A stretch of 64,000 nt of DNA, taken from contig JAZGTH010000075.1 in the NCBI GenBank assembly GCA_036877525.1, positions 5,176,001-5,240,000 on the forward strand, read 5' to 3'. This document shows positions 34,519 through 45,540 of the stretch, piece after piece (positions within the stretch are counted from its first letter, which is position 1; each line of letters opens with the position of its first letter). The notes under the pieces were generated by a model. It was given only the letters and a program-made list of their open reading frames with translations. It was not told the DNA's origin and did not search any database. The stretch comes from Chromobotia macracanthus. Lineage: Eukaryota; Chordata; Actinopteri; Cypriniformes; Botiidae. The translations under genes were made by a program, and so were the position numbers.

Positions 34519-35765
34519 TATCTATCGCAGCATGATTTGGACCGGGGTTTTCAGTGTTTTGTTCCTCGTCTCTGTACACAGCTTCTATTTATTTGAAACG
34601 AGTGATGTTCTTACTGTAGAGAAACTGACAAGGCCATTGACCCACACGGGCCCACGGTTCAGCACCTGATTTCTGCATCGCCGGAGCTCTCTCTCTATGT
34701 GCCTAAAGCTCCTGGCATCCCCATGAGACACATTTATTGGCAATGTGTGCTGTGTGCATTCATTTAGTTGTGATTTGGTTGTGTATAACCAAGTTTTAAT
34801 CGCACTCAGTCTGACTTAGTTTACTAGTAATGAGGTGCATTCATGCTAACCAGCAGTCAGAGGTGACATCGGGTCAAGACACTTGGATGAATGTTTTTTT
34901 TGATGTGAGAGACTGGTCTTTTAACAAATTTAAAATGACTTTTTAAAATGCTTGGCTGAAATAAGGGGTGTGTCATTGGTTCTTGGGTTTCACTTTGGGG
35001 ATGCATCATGAATCCACAGCAGCTGACTTTTATATAACCCCACTGATAAATGAGATTAGGACTGATTGACTTCATACTAGAAATAGGTCCCATCTTCATT
35101 CTTCTTGTGATGACCATGCCATCTGATTCGCATTATCTTTCAAGCCATGATGTCACCAGAATTACCAGTGTCAGATTTTGGGCTACTTAGCGAAACCACA
35201 CACAAGCTTTTTTTGGGGATAATTCTTCCTTTTGGTGCCAACCATAGCTTGTGTAATGACTGTATAAACAGAATAATGAGCCTTTCTGGCTGATGTCTAG
35301 CTAAGATCTAGAAAAGCTTTTACACGCATTTATCTGTGTCTAGAGTGCTGTTTTACAAATCTAGAGCGGTCAAATTATTGCAAGACATCAAAATTGTCAA
35401 ATTTTGAATCTAAAGCAAAAAACAAACAAGTACATTTAGAATTTAAACTTGGACCTAGAAGTAATACATTCTGTTGTTAAACATATGTAATTTTTGGTAA
35501 ATATGATTTTTGTGTTTACAAAACACATAATGTCCCCATAGCTTATGTCACTGGAATTACTAACCTTAACCATTTGCCTACAGCAGCTAACTACACACAT
35601 TAGGTGTAGATGTAAGCTTGTTATTCTGTGTCAGACAGACTCTGGTTCTTAAATACTTGGTCAATCCTGCGGTTAGAGGACTTTGGGCAGCTGAAATGTG
35701 ATTGTAGCTGAGCTTAACCGAACACAGGCACATCATCATATCTTCTGCCCCACTGAGAATCTGTA
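34519..35765. other. Gene-free stretch
   Basis: No gene or further repeat recognised. The 86-codon frame at 34857-35117 (- strand) has no domain. Confidence 0.6.
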
Positions 35766-35768
35766 TAG

Positions 35769-35781
35769 AGGTCAGAGGTCA
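35769..35781 (+). promoter_or_regulatory. Perfect DR1 nuclear receptor site
   Basis: AGGTCA-G-AGGTCA: both half-sites perfect, one-base spacer. It lies at the left edge of the CNE-like block at 35790-36130. Known binders of DR1 include HNF4, COUP-TF/NR2F and RXR dimers. Occupancy is inferred. Confidence 0.45.
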
Positions 35782-35789
35782 TCACCCCA

Positions 35790-36130
35790 CTTCATACCCC
35801 TCCTCTCTTCCCCTTGCCCGCCGTGTCGTGCGGAAAAGCCAATAAAATTGCAAATTTCCCCATATTTTCACAATATCCTAAATAAACAGGAGCCGAGCAC
35901 ACATTCCCTCGCTCTGCATCAAATATTAATCTCGGTGTGGCTACAGCACCGTGCGGAAGTGCCGCCCGTCCCTCTCTGGGTAAACAGTGGGTAGATTGCT
36001 ATTCAGCGGCTCTCATCCGCGTGGCGTGCCGAAGAGCATGACAAATTCTCTTCCTAATTACAAGGCGCTCTGTGTGCTCTCCAGCACTGTAAATCCACCC
36101 CACGCTCGCTCCTCTTCAATTCTGGATTAG
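35790..36130. promoter_or_regulatory. CNE-like block
   Basis: Unique, CpG-containing DNA with GCCAATAAAATTGC, CCTAAATAAACAGG, CAAATATTAATCTCGG and CCTAATTACAAGG. A FOX/HOX-like AAATAAACA core is present. No splice-bounded frame. Together with the perfect DR1 at its left edge this is a strong enhancer candidate. Confidence 0.45.
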
Positions 36131-36404
36131 GCCTTCACATTCCCCCCTCATTATAGCTTCAGCTCAGGTTGGATGTATTCAAAGTATAGGGAACAAGGGT
36201 TTGGAAGAGTTCATCTGATGTCAAAGAGGGGGGTGTTTAGTAGACCCCCCCAGCCCCATTTATTGCATTTGGTATGTACCCAAAGAGGGCACATTTAGAA
36301 GTGTCATGCCCATTCCATGTGATCCTTGGATTTTTAAATTCAACTTCTATAAACAAAGATTACTGCAGGTCTGTCTGTCTGTATAAAGGTATATAGCTGT
36401 ATTT

Positions 36405-36640
36405 GTTAACTTCATTAGTTAACCTGAACTAACAATGATCAATATTTATTCATTTATTAATCTTAATTTCAGCATTCACTAATACATTTGTAAAATGAAA
36501 TGTTGTATTCGTTAACATTAGTTGATTTCCAGTGAAGTAACAAGCAGTTGTATTTGTATTAACTGTATTGTTAATGCAAATATTGTTAATAAATTGTATT
36601 AACATTTAACAAGGATTAATAAAACAAATTGCTTATAGTT
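36405..36640. mobile_element. MITE-like repeat (GTTAACATTAGTTAA type)
   Basis: The segment has the diagnostic mixture GTTAACTTCATTAGTTAACC, GAACTAACAATG, TTTATTAATCTTAATTTCAGC and CGTTAACATTAGTTGA in alternating orientation. This is a foldback element abundant in fish. The copy is diverged and its borders are approximate. Confidence 0.6.
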
Positions 36641-36819
36641 GTTAGTAATGTTTTAACAAATGAGAAAAAAACCTGTTCAAACCTACCAAAGTTGACCATT
36701 AAGAGAGTGAAAAACTCTTTCCTCTAAACTTTCTCCTCTTCCAGCTCCTTCCTCACTTCCTCCCCTGCTGCACTTGAGCCTGCCCTTTACTTCTGTCAAT
36801 TTTCACCCCCTCCTTCTCG

Positions 36820-36915
36820 CCAGCAGCACAGTGTCCTTTCCCCGCCATTGTCTCGCTGTTTTGCAAATGAATGTAATTATCGGGAAAGTAATAAGAGGCC
36901 CCTGCTTTGGTTGAA
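36820..36915. promoter_or_regulatory. CNE-like fragment
   Basis: TTTTGCAAATGAATGTAATTATCGGG combines POU-like and homeodomain cores in otherwise unique DNA. A CTCF-resembling CCACAAGGGGCAGC follows at about 37005 but lacks one base of the consensus. Confidence 0.3.
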
Positions 36916-37646
36916 ACTGAGGGAGAAAGTCTAAATGTTCCCCTGAAATAAAGCCTTGACAAGCAGCCTGAGTAGGTTGTCAACAAGACTGATGTGCCAC
37001 CTGTGGCCACAAGGGGCAGCAAAGTACATGGCATGCAGATATTTCCTGCCCTTCTGTCCAGCCTCAGCTCTGTTGATTAAGACGTTTTCTGTTCACCACA
37101 GACAAGAGTCATTTGAATGCTAGAGGCTAGTCTGGGATCAGTTCAGTTTGGGCCTGATTTTGCAAGCTACTGGAAGTAGGAAATTGAAGTTGATAGTTCG
37201 GCCTGTCATTAAGCTAAATAAGCCACCACTTCTAGACGGTTTAACAGGTACATTTTTTCTGTATACAGTCACTCTGGATCCTTTATGAAACACCACCTGC
37301 TGTTAGTCTCAGAATTGCTCCTGTTTCTCTCTCCAAACCCTGGACAGAAATGAGAGGAAGTCGGTGACACGGTTCTTTCTGTCTTTCCTTAATCTCACAC
37401 ATGCCACTTCCTCACAGGTTCCAGCAACACGCAGTCATTTAGTCCAGCAGAGCGCTCCTGCAGGTAATTGGGTCTCCTGATGTTCCCTGTGAATCCGGGG
37501 TGTTTATTGAAACTGCTGGATCAGACATCACTCCCCGTGGCTCTCTCTAACTCATGTAACCTGTGTCCAGGTGTCTTTTGCACTGCTTACAAAACACTTT
37601 CCTGCTATACACTCAACCATATCTTTGTGCATATGTAAGGACCATT

Positions 37647-37731
37647 TTATATATATATATATATATATAAATCACTACTTTCTTTTTTATTTGTGTTTTC
37701 CATACTGTTCCAACTTTTTCAGATTTGGGGT

Positions 37732-37776
<45 letters not shown>

Positions 37777-37823
37777 CACCCTATATATTTTTGTAACATT
37801 ATTTATCATATATATATATATAT
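37647..37823. repeat. Three (TA)n microsatellites
   Basis: Pure TA runs at about 37647-37669, 37735-37774 and 37807-37823, separated by pyrimidine-rich sequence. Frames through them (Ile-Tyr repeats) are artefacts. Confidence 0.9.
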
Positions 37824-37977
37824 TTTAAAAAATGTTCTAATAACATTACTGCAAGAACTTGTTTTGAAAAGAAACAAAACATAACTTTGGCAAATCCAAT
37901 GCTTATTTCATCCCAAAAGCAGTTGTTATATCAGCCTGGTATCTTGTAAACACTCTCTGACTGATGTCTGCCAGGAG

Positions 37978-38035
37978 ACTAAGTGTCTTTACAAACCAGC
38001 AAAACAACTAAGTGTCTTTACAAACCAGCAAAGCA
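37978..38035. repeat. Two-copy 29-bp tandem duplication
   Basis: ACTAAGTGTCTTTACAAACC plus AGCAAAACA is repeated directly (37978-38006 and 38007-38035) with only the last few bases differing. The high identity suggests a recent local duplication. Confidence 0.85.
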
Positions 38036-38530
38036 AAGTAAAGCTCACCAGATCTAATAAATGTTTTCCAGTTTTGTGTGCAGTGGGCAGCAGATGACCA
38101 GCGAATGGTCTTTGAGACCAGGGATCACGGGTCTCAACATATACTGTTGTCCTTGAGCTTCTGCAGTGGCAAGGTGCTGTAGATATGATAACTCTGAGCT
38201 TCATTCATTAGACATCTGAGATCTTCATTAGGGCTGTACTGCATGTGGAAGGTCAACACATGTTCAAATGAGTGTTGGAGGTGTATGTGGGACGAGCAAG
38301 GGTGCGAGTGAGCTCCTCAGAAAAATGTGCCAGTTGCTGTTTAGCATTATCACATCACATTGTCATACAGTATATTACCATTTTTAAATCTTCCCTGCAG
38401 AGAAAATATTTAGACTTGTAACATAATGGGTGGAGAGGCTCAGTAAAAAAGTAATCTTTATGTATGTGTGTATTTATATGTAGAGAGAGAGGGAATCAAA
38501 ACTGTATTAAAATTATTAATTTGATATTAA

Positions 38531-38805
38531 AGTGACATATTTGTCAGATATGGTAACCCATACCCGAAACATGACCTCTGCATTTAACTCATCACTGGTG
38601 AGGAGTGAACACACTGCAAGTTGTGAACACACACACACACACACACACACCTGGAGCAGTGGGCAGCACACTGCTGTGCCCGGGGAGCAATCGGGGGTTA
38701 GGTGCCTTGCTCAAGGGCACTTCAGTTGCTTTCTGCCAGTGCTGGAATCGAACCAGCACCCTGATCTCAAGCCGACTTACTTACCTGTAGGTCACAACTG
38801 CCCTT
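38531..38805 (-). mobile_element. tRNA-derived SINE, - strand, near full length
   Basis: Read on the - strand it starts GGGCAGTTGTGACCTACAGG. It contains an A-box-like TGACCTACAGG (38784-38794) and a perfect B box GGTTCGATTCC (38744-38754), the internal RNA polymerase III promoter. It then has TGCCCTTGAGCAAGGCACC and a (TG)n run, and ends in the tail module with GAGTTAAATGCAGAGG and ATGGGTTACCATA. This is a SINE family widespread in fish. It abuts a foldback MITE directly at 38806. Confidence 0.85.
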
Positions 38806-39054
38806 AACATGCATTTACTGTAGGGTTAAGGTTAAGTGCATATAACGTAATAGTTACAGAAAATATATGTATAAAGATAATTTTTTTAAAACGTATGCAT
38901 TTTAGTTTAAAATTAACATGATGACAAAAATAGGATAATTTGTGGAGCCACCAAATGTCTTGTAACTGTCAATAAGTCTGACAGGTTACACTGGATTTTA
39001 CTGTAACTATTACATTATATGCACTTAACCCTAACCCTACAGTAAATGCATGTT
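38806..39054. mobile_element. Foldback MITE with ~55-bp inverted arms
   Basis: The left arm (38806-38860) begins AACATGCATTTACTGTAGGG. The right arm (about 38996-39054) is its inverse complement with only a few mismatches and includes CCCTAACCCTACAG. The central ~135 bases are unrelated and A/T-rich. No coding capacity. Confidence 0.85.
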
Positions 39055-39166
39055 TTTAAATGTATCCTTCTCATTTTATGTGCATCATTATCTGTTTACC
39101 TCTATGCGTGTTTGATGGTCAGATTGTGCTCTGATTCTTCCCTTCCTTCCTAATTTCCTTTGCCAG

Positions 39167-39342
39167 TGATCAAAGGCCTCTTTCTGGACCTCCCTCGAGC
39201 ACGTTCCTACCACCCCCTGGACGACACGACTGAGATGCATGATGAGAATACCCAACAGGGGGGGGCTTCTCCACCCCCTGTCCTGCTGACGTGCCGGGAT
39301 TGGTTATCTCTGTCACAGTGTGTGATTGCAACCTCTGGATGA
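39167..39342 (+). other. Open frame after a strong splice acceptor; doubtful exon
   Basis: A long pyrimidine tract (TTCTTCCCTTCCTTCC then TTTCCTTTGCCAG) ends at 39166. The following frame is open for about 57 codons with a mixed, protein-like composition (for example RSYHPLDDTTEMHDENTQQ) and stops at 39342. No good donor occurs before the stop; GGGTGAGA at about 39395 lies beyond it. It could be a terminal coding exon, but no polyadenylation signal with downstream GU-rich sequence is obvious. Unrecognised protein. Confidence 0.18.
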
Positions 39343-39349
39343 CCCCTTT

Positions 39350-39545
39350 GCAATATATATCGTCACAGGTTATCTACATAATGCAGGGGGAGAGGGTGAG
39401 AAAGCTATCACAGAGATAGCGCGGGGCAATCAGGCCTTTCCTTTAGACAATGACGGCCGTTTTGTGACTGAAAATGTCTTTGAGGTGACAGTAAATGATT
39501 CAGGATGTGTACGACGCAGGTGACCTGGTTCGGTGACTCCACCTC
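39350..39545. promoter_or_regulatory. CNE-like block
   Basis: Unique sequence with CACAGGTTATCTACATAATGC (GATA-like TTATCT), an inverted pair AGCTATCACAGAGATAGC at about 39403-39420, and CAGTAAATGATTCAGG. Flanked on the left by the doubtful exon. CpGs are present (GCGCGGGGC). Confidence 0.35.
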
Positions 39546-40373
39546 TTCCCGTTGACAAGCAAGAGGGTGTTTGTCACGGACGTACCAAGGATATAGCTAC
39601 GGCGTAGTCACCTGCTAGCTCCTGTGAGTTAGCGCTTAGCATTCCCTTAGAGCTCTGTCGAATGAAGTCGTGATGGCAGATAAACAGAGGCTGTTGATCA
39701 TCTCCTACCGCAAATGATGCATAATCTCTCTCGTAATGTGTCTTTCATAATCATCATGACAGGTCCCAAGAACCCGCACAAAAAAAAAGCAAGCCAGGGA
39801 TGGAGTAAGCCAATGAGCATGTTTTTAAAAAGTGGGCTATTACGAGACATTTGCCTTCTTTTTATGATATCAAACGATCAATTATCCAGATGGCTGGGAG
39901 AGGGAGGCTTGCCGACAACTGCTATTCATTGTTTTTTGTTTTTTTACTATAGAGCAACCATAGCTGTGCTTTGTCTGCACATGGCAATAAACAGATGTTG
40001 GCTTTGTTTTGCTTTCAAAGGCAGGTATTCCAGCGCACCACAGTTCCCTGACCAGCGACTGAGCAGCTGAGACTGGCATCTGCTGTAGTGTTTGAGCAGG
40101 AGGGACTCACTCTTGGTAGGTTGCTGTTAACTTGGCAATAAAGAAGAGCCCGGGAATATGAAAAAGTCTGATGCGCTTGATGTGTTTCAATCATACTGTC
40201 TCATCAGGGCATTTTTTTATGATCATGATGTTGAAATGTTGTTCCAAACAGGCCACGTGGCTGGTGTGAGTATGGCTGCGGGTGAGAAAACCTCCATCAC
40301 CCTTATGCTCAGTTTTTAATTTTGAATTTTACTTTTGGTGGTAATACAAGCTTTCTGTTCTACAGACCAGAAT
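39546..40373. other. Gene-free stretch
   Basis: No gene recognised. A 118-codon frame at 39714-40070 has no domain and covers poly-A and poly-T runs. CpG-containing DNA at 39.57-39.66 kb may belong to the preceding block. Confidence 0.55.
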
Positions 40374-40651
40374 CCCAGCTAACAAATTTTGGTTGCAGTA
40401 AAAACATTATGGGAATGTTCTTAAGTAACAAAAATGCTAAAAAGGTTATTTTGAAAGTTCAAAACGTCCAGTATTTTGGAAATATTATTCATAAATTTTT
40501 TAGTTTTTGTTTTTAAAACATTCCACTACCTAAGAGTAACGTTTTGGATATATATGATATATAGCATTAAAGAAACATTTTACTAACGTTATTGCAAGAA
40601 TGGTTTTTGATAACTTTGAGAAGACTTTTCGAGAACATTAGCCAGCTAGGT
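40374..40651 (+). mobile_element. CCCAGCTAACA family MITE, copy 2, right end altered
   Basis: Starts CCCAGCTAACAAATTTTGG and matches the family through ACATTCCACTACC and GAGAACATTAGCC. The usual ACGTTCCCTGTTAGCTGGG end is replaced by AGCTAGGTAGC, a deletion or truncation of about 25 bases. Confidence 0.75.
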
Positions 40652-41109
40652 AGCTAGTGGACCAGCATAGCCGTGTTGTACGCTTCTGGTCTTCAGATGA
40701 AGATGGTTGACCACAGGAAGCTTGTAACCCACATTAGAAGCTTATAGTAAGGGCACCAGCATATAAGCACCTCTGAATGGCATTTCAAGAATCATCAGTT
40801 TTGGCTCTGCATGTGAACTATGAAAAAGTGAAACTGTGGTGTTATTTTTTTACATCTTAGCAAAAAACAAAGTTTTTCTCTCCATTGTCTTTCGCCTTTA
40901 AACGGAATTTGCTTCTTAGAGCCAAATAAACGTCGTCTGATATTCCTCTGAGAGGAAATCACCTCCATGTACGGGAGGCTTCTGTCGACGGGGAGTCGCC
41001 ATTTTCGAAAATTCCCTCACTTTATGGGTTATGGTGTGCGGAAGGGAAACAATTCTTGTATATTGTGATGGTTTTCATGTTTTATTGTTTGTTTTTTGCC
41101 TTTCGAGTC

Positions 41110-41125
41110 CCAGTGGAGGGCGCAG
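41110..41125 (+). promoter_or_regulatory. CTCF-like site, + orientation
   Basis: CCAGTGGAGGGCGCAG matches CCASYAGRKGGCRSTG at 14 of 16 positions (mismatches at the sixth and fifteenth). The strong GGGCGC core is present. Occupancy inferred. Confidence 0.4.
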
Positions 41126-41538
41126 GCTGAGATTTCAGATGTGCTTCACTGTTAAAGCATAATGTGTGTGTCATTTTAGGAGAAAATGGTGCATCTGGAG
41201 AGGCAGGTTGTGAAAATGGCACCTGATATGACCTCCATTTTAGAGAATGGTGGAGGGATAATGGAAACCGCGGGAGGTAAAGAGTACTGCCTTCTCCCCT
41301 GCCCTGCAACGAGACCCCGGGCCAGGCATTAGAAAGGATGAATGACAATTCTGAGATGCTGGCCCCTGCACTGCTTCTTTATGTATGTATGGATGTACAG
41401 TTCTGCTTAAAAGTTTACTGTACATACCCCTTAAAAAGATCCTAATTCAATACATGGACCATCCTAGTGAATCATGTTTTTTTAATTAGAGGTATCATCA
41501 AAATTCAGATTCTATTTGATCAGACACTAATCACACTA

Positions 41539-41699
41539 TTTAAAGCCTCGATTCATAACTTTGATTTTGTTCCGATCTCCCAGGATATGTCAGTTTGACT
41601 TTAGCTTACGTACAGTCATGTATGTAAAGTAACCTGCAATTTTATGTTTTAAACAGAGATGGCGACAGAGAGGCAAAAGTTACGGATTTCAGCTTTAAA
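41539..41699. mobile_element. TAAAGCTGCA-type MITE, second copy
   Basis: Left end TTTAAAGCCTCGATTCATAAC and right end GTTACGGATTTCAGCTTTAAA correspond to the ends of the element at 22742-22894, more diverged. TTTAAA is found at both borders. Length about 160 bases. Confidence 0.65.
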
Positions 41700-42021
41700 G
41701 TGAAGTAGTTGGATATATAATGGCACAAAACATTATATGGTAGACAGAGAATCCTGTTATATGAGCTGATTCGTTATCTGATATATAACTGTAACGTTTT
41801 CTTATATTTTTTCTGTATGATTTGAAGATCCAGCTTTGGCATTTAGTACAACTAAGGAACTCATACAAAAGGCTGCAAAAAGTCATTGATGATGGAGTCA
41901 ACCCGCAGTACTAAGAAACAAGGGTATGTTCACTTCTGAAAAAATCATTTGGGTAAAATAAGTTGTTCTGTGGGATATATGTAAATGTCTGTCATGCGGT
42001 TTCTGCAGTGTGGTTGAAAAA

Positions 42022-42305
42022 CCCAGCTAACAATTTTAGGTTTCCCTAACGTTTCCTTTAAGTAACAAAAATGTTACTTTTTTAATGTTATGGTTCGGTT
42101 ATAAGAAGGTTATTCAAACGTTTCTTTAATTCTGTAATATTTCTAAAACATTCCACTAACTATTTAAAAATAAGTTTTTTGATATATATTGTATATAATG
42201 TTAAAAAAAGTTCTACTTGTGTTACTGCAAAAATGTTGTTGATAACTTTAAGAGAACTTTTAGCGAACATTAGCCAACATTCTGAGAATTTCCTTATTGG
42301 CTGGG
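42022..42305 (+). mobile_element. CCCAGCTAACA family MITE, copy 3
   Basis: Starts CCCAGCTAACAATTTTAGG, contains ACATTCCACTAACTATTT and TAGCGAACATTAGCC, and ends with the diverged TCCTTATTGGCTGGG. About 284 bases, non-coding. Confidence 0.78.
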
Positions 42306-44085
42306 AAGGAAAAGGATTTTTATGACTATTTTTTTAAACATCTTACAAATTCTGAGTGTATTTTATGAACTAATTGTGTGTGTGAATCCAAAGATGTCTC
42401 TGCTAATGTTATTTTTTTATGAGCAATCAATGATTGATGTTTCCCTAACATCCCGTGCTGTAATTCTTCTCTTTTAATTAACTGTGACGCCAAAAATCTA
42501 CTCTCGTCTGTCAACACGTAAACACTATGCGTTATCCATGGTTTAAAAAATTGAATGTTTTAGTCCAGCTGCCGTTTAATCAGTCTTCATATGCCTGTAG
42601 CTCTTTTACAGTGCGTGCTGATCTTCAGGAGTCAGACGCACAGATTCATTTCCAAACTGGCTTTCAGGAGTCGCCACAGCCAGACCCCCGCTGTGCTAAG
42701 CCATCAGCTTTATTTGTTGATCTGTATTTCTCTCCCTCCCTCTTGGTTCAACAAGCAAAAGAAGCCTACTCGTGGGTTACCATTAGTGGCAGATAATCTG
42801 CAGTGATTAGATAGGTTTTTATGTGCTGGTTGAGGCCTGGTCCCAGAGAGTGAGAGGAGAGAGGCTTTCAGTGGAGAAGAATAGAGCTCACTGCTCTGCC
42901 AACCTCTCAAAACTCACGGCCAGGGCAGCTGTCTATTCACACAGCCCTGCCAATTAAGCACGTTCGGCAGGGCGCTGGAGAGACACCCAGCCGGAGGTAA
43001 TCAGAGGCTTGATCATCTCTCCTTCTCTCCTCTCATCTTGTATCCTCTCCTAATTTCTCTTTTCTTTCATTCTCCCTCCCCTGTTTCTCTCACTCTCTTT
43101 AGTTTTTCCTTACCTGCTGCTGGTGTGAAAATGGTCGAGTGGGAGTTTACTGCGCCGTGTCTGTGCTTGTCTGTAAGAAAAGTGTCTATAACGTGAGCTC
43201 TTGGTGGCACGTGTAGTACATGTGCTGCATGTGAGGTTTTGTCTGCAAGGGTCAGTCAGGTAAATGAAAATTCATGTTTATTTATCAGTTGCGGATCCGA
43301 CTCTGTTGTATTGAGAGGGAACACATATTCTGTACGGTACTGTATGTACCAAGGGCCCCTGCTGGTGGATGCTGTTACCGCACTACCTGGTTCTAAAAAG
43401 CAGCTTTACATTGATGCGCATTCAGGATCTGTTGTGTATCTTTTTTGCATTCAACGTATATAAGATTAATATTTCGTTATAGAATATTAGATGCTTTACT
43501 AGTACCTTTTTTCCATTTTGATGTTTAATAAAAACAAAATGACCTCAGGTCAAACCTGAGGATAGTCCCTGGTCAATATTTTGGGACTGTGCGAGTACCA
43601 TCAACCAATCAGCACAATTGTGATGTCATTTTCAGCTCCAGACTGAATAGTGATACCTATCTATTAATCTATCTGTCTGTCTGTGTATCTGGATAGATGG
43701 ATGGATAGTCAGTCAGACTTAACAATCTTTGTTTATATAAGTTGTTTTCAAATATCCAAGGGAATGTGTAGAATGGGCATGGCACTCCTAAATGTGCAGT
43801 GTTTGGGTACTAAAATTTTAATCAGAGTGATTGGCTCAAAAATTTCAGAGGTCCCATGAGCAAAGATTAGGGACTTATAAATTGTGTTCTTCTGTATAAT
43901 GCACCAGGCGAGCTACTGTAAAGCCACTGAGAGAAATGGGAATGCTAATGCATAGCTTTCTCCAGGTATTATAGATCTCCTTGATATGTGCACACACTTA
44001 CATCTCACTCAGGGCACAGAAGTACTGTAGACACACACACATACACATTTGAGGGTTCTAATAACGGCGAGCAGAACAGTCATTA
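42306..44085. other. Gene-free stretch
   Basis: No gene recognised. A TCTG/GATG mixed microsatellite lies at about 43668-43700. A weaker CTCF-like match (- strand) is at 43350-43365 (CAAGGGCCCCTGCTGG, 13 of 16). CpG-poor unique DNA elsewhere. Confidence 0.55.
43543..43561. repeat. Perfect 8-bp hairpin overlapping an everted TGACCT/AGGTCA pair
   Basis: CCTCAGGT (43543-43550) and ACCTGAGG (43554-43561) are exact inverse complements with a CAA loop. The left side also forms TGACCT-C-AGGTCA, an everted nuclear-receptor half-site pair. It could be structural, receptor-binding, or chance. Confidence 0.45.
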
Positions 44086-44089
44086 ATAC

Positions 44090-44590
44090 TCTGAGTGGCA
44101 AGAGCTCTGTGGGCTGGGCAGCCAGTAATGGATGCTGTGACCAGTAATTAGGGTACAGGCTGGTGTTAAAGAGTCAGGACTTTGGGAAACCGATTTGTGG
44201 AATAATTAGTCTGTAACAGTTTATTGATGGCACTTTCATACTTTTCCAATGTGTTCCTTTTGGCCCCTAAGCCCACATTAACGGCCCTCTGGCTCTCCCC
44301 AAACAGTCGTCCTGTCTAATTAATTGAAATTAGGGCAGATCAAATGCATTTCAAGTTTCTCATATTAAAATTACCTGGGGGAATGAATTTCCAATTTAGA
44401 ACTTGGGATTTCTGTCTTGTTAAATGGTGCTAAGCGATGGTCTTAATATGCACAAGGCAGTAATGCAATAGACTAATGGCTGCTAATCTAAGGCCATTGT
44501 TCTTGTTACCTTGTTGATACCTCTCAATTTACAGCAGTCCATTGCTCAAACCTGTCTGCCATTAGCATGATGTGATTTAGCTATGAAAGA
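44090..44590. promoter_or_regulatory. Long CNE-like block
   Basis: Repeat-free block with dense cores: CAGTAATTAGGG, GGAATAATTAGTC, CTAATTAATTGAAATTAGGG (44316-44335), ATTAAAATTACC, CAATTTAGAAC and GGCTGCTAATC, plus CATTAGCATGATG at the right. Practically no CpG and no open frame. It is one of the most enhancer-like stretches of the right half. Confidence 0.48.
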
Positions 44591-45179
44591 GCTTATTTTA
44601 AAAACAGATGAATTAATAATAAGTAACATATATATTGAATATATAGCAATGATTATTATGGCTAGAAATACACCCTTTCTCTTTAAAAACATCATTAACA
44701 TTTTAATTTATAACAGTGAGTATTATGGTTTTAAAAGACATTTTCTCTTTAAATTAAAAACATCATCTAAACTCTAATTGGTTATTTTTTAGCCCTAACT
44801 TTTGCATTATTGACATGTAACAGCACATGTAACGCACAAGCTGTTTTGATTCTCGTTCTTTTATCATAGTGCCACACAATCTCTGTGCTCATACAGCAGT
44901 TGTTATTGACACATATTGAGGAAACGACCATGTTAATATCACCTCATGACCTCGTGGACTAAACATCAGTGCTCTCTTGCTCCTAGCTGTATTAGTATGT
45001 ATTCATCTCCTTGGACTTTTGCAGTGGTTTAGGGCTTTGTGGAGGTATGTCAGGCTTGGATCATGTTTGATATAGACAAGCTGTTCTATAGAACTCTTGG
45101 GGGATTTGCTCTTTGGGGGCAACGGTCTCGTATGTCCCCCAACACAAAAAGTCAATCTTTTCCTCTTGTGTCCTGATTA

Positions 45180-45540
45180 GGAGTTCTTATTGGCATTTAC
45201 ATCTGTATTAACAGCGGCACACATGACCCTGCATGTGTCCGGCTGAGGCTTGCCTGGCAGATTGATTAACAAAGGACGCCGCTTCACGCGTTTTACTGTG
45301 CGTTTGGCAGGGGGACTCTGAGGCCCCAACCTGCCTGGACCCTGAGGGACTGGAAGCCTTTGGTGAAGCACCGGACCCCGGACCCTCCCCTCGCCCAGCA
45401 TGGCCCCCCGCTTTAGGGGCCGGATTAACCCTGCAGAGCCACAATAGATGCACATGTCCCCTTGGCCAGGGCCAGCCCATTCAGACCTGCGTTACTTACA
45501 CCCTAATAAGGATTAAGCTTAATGAACTGGAAGAAGTTAA
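45180..45540. promoter_or_regulatory. CNE-like block, GC-rich
   Basis: GC-rich unique DNA (CACCGGACCCCGGACCC near 45.37 kb) ending in the palindrome ATTAAGCTTAAT (45512-45523). Two overlapping - strand frames of about 90 codons are probably by-products of GC content; neither has a domain or splice signals at its ends. Confidence 0.38.

Noticed and set aside
34650..34672. REST/NRSE-like TTCAGCACC
   Set aside because: Only the left half of the site is present; the GGACAG half is missing.
37005..37020. CTCF-like GCCACAAGGGGCAGC
   Set aside because: One base short in the AGRKGGC core, so it does not fit the consensus spacing.
38531..38812. Possible tRNA gene from the A and B boxes
   Set aside because: The downstream module and fish-wide SINE structure show a tRNA-derived SINE; the cloverleaf is not intact.
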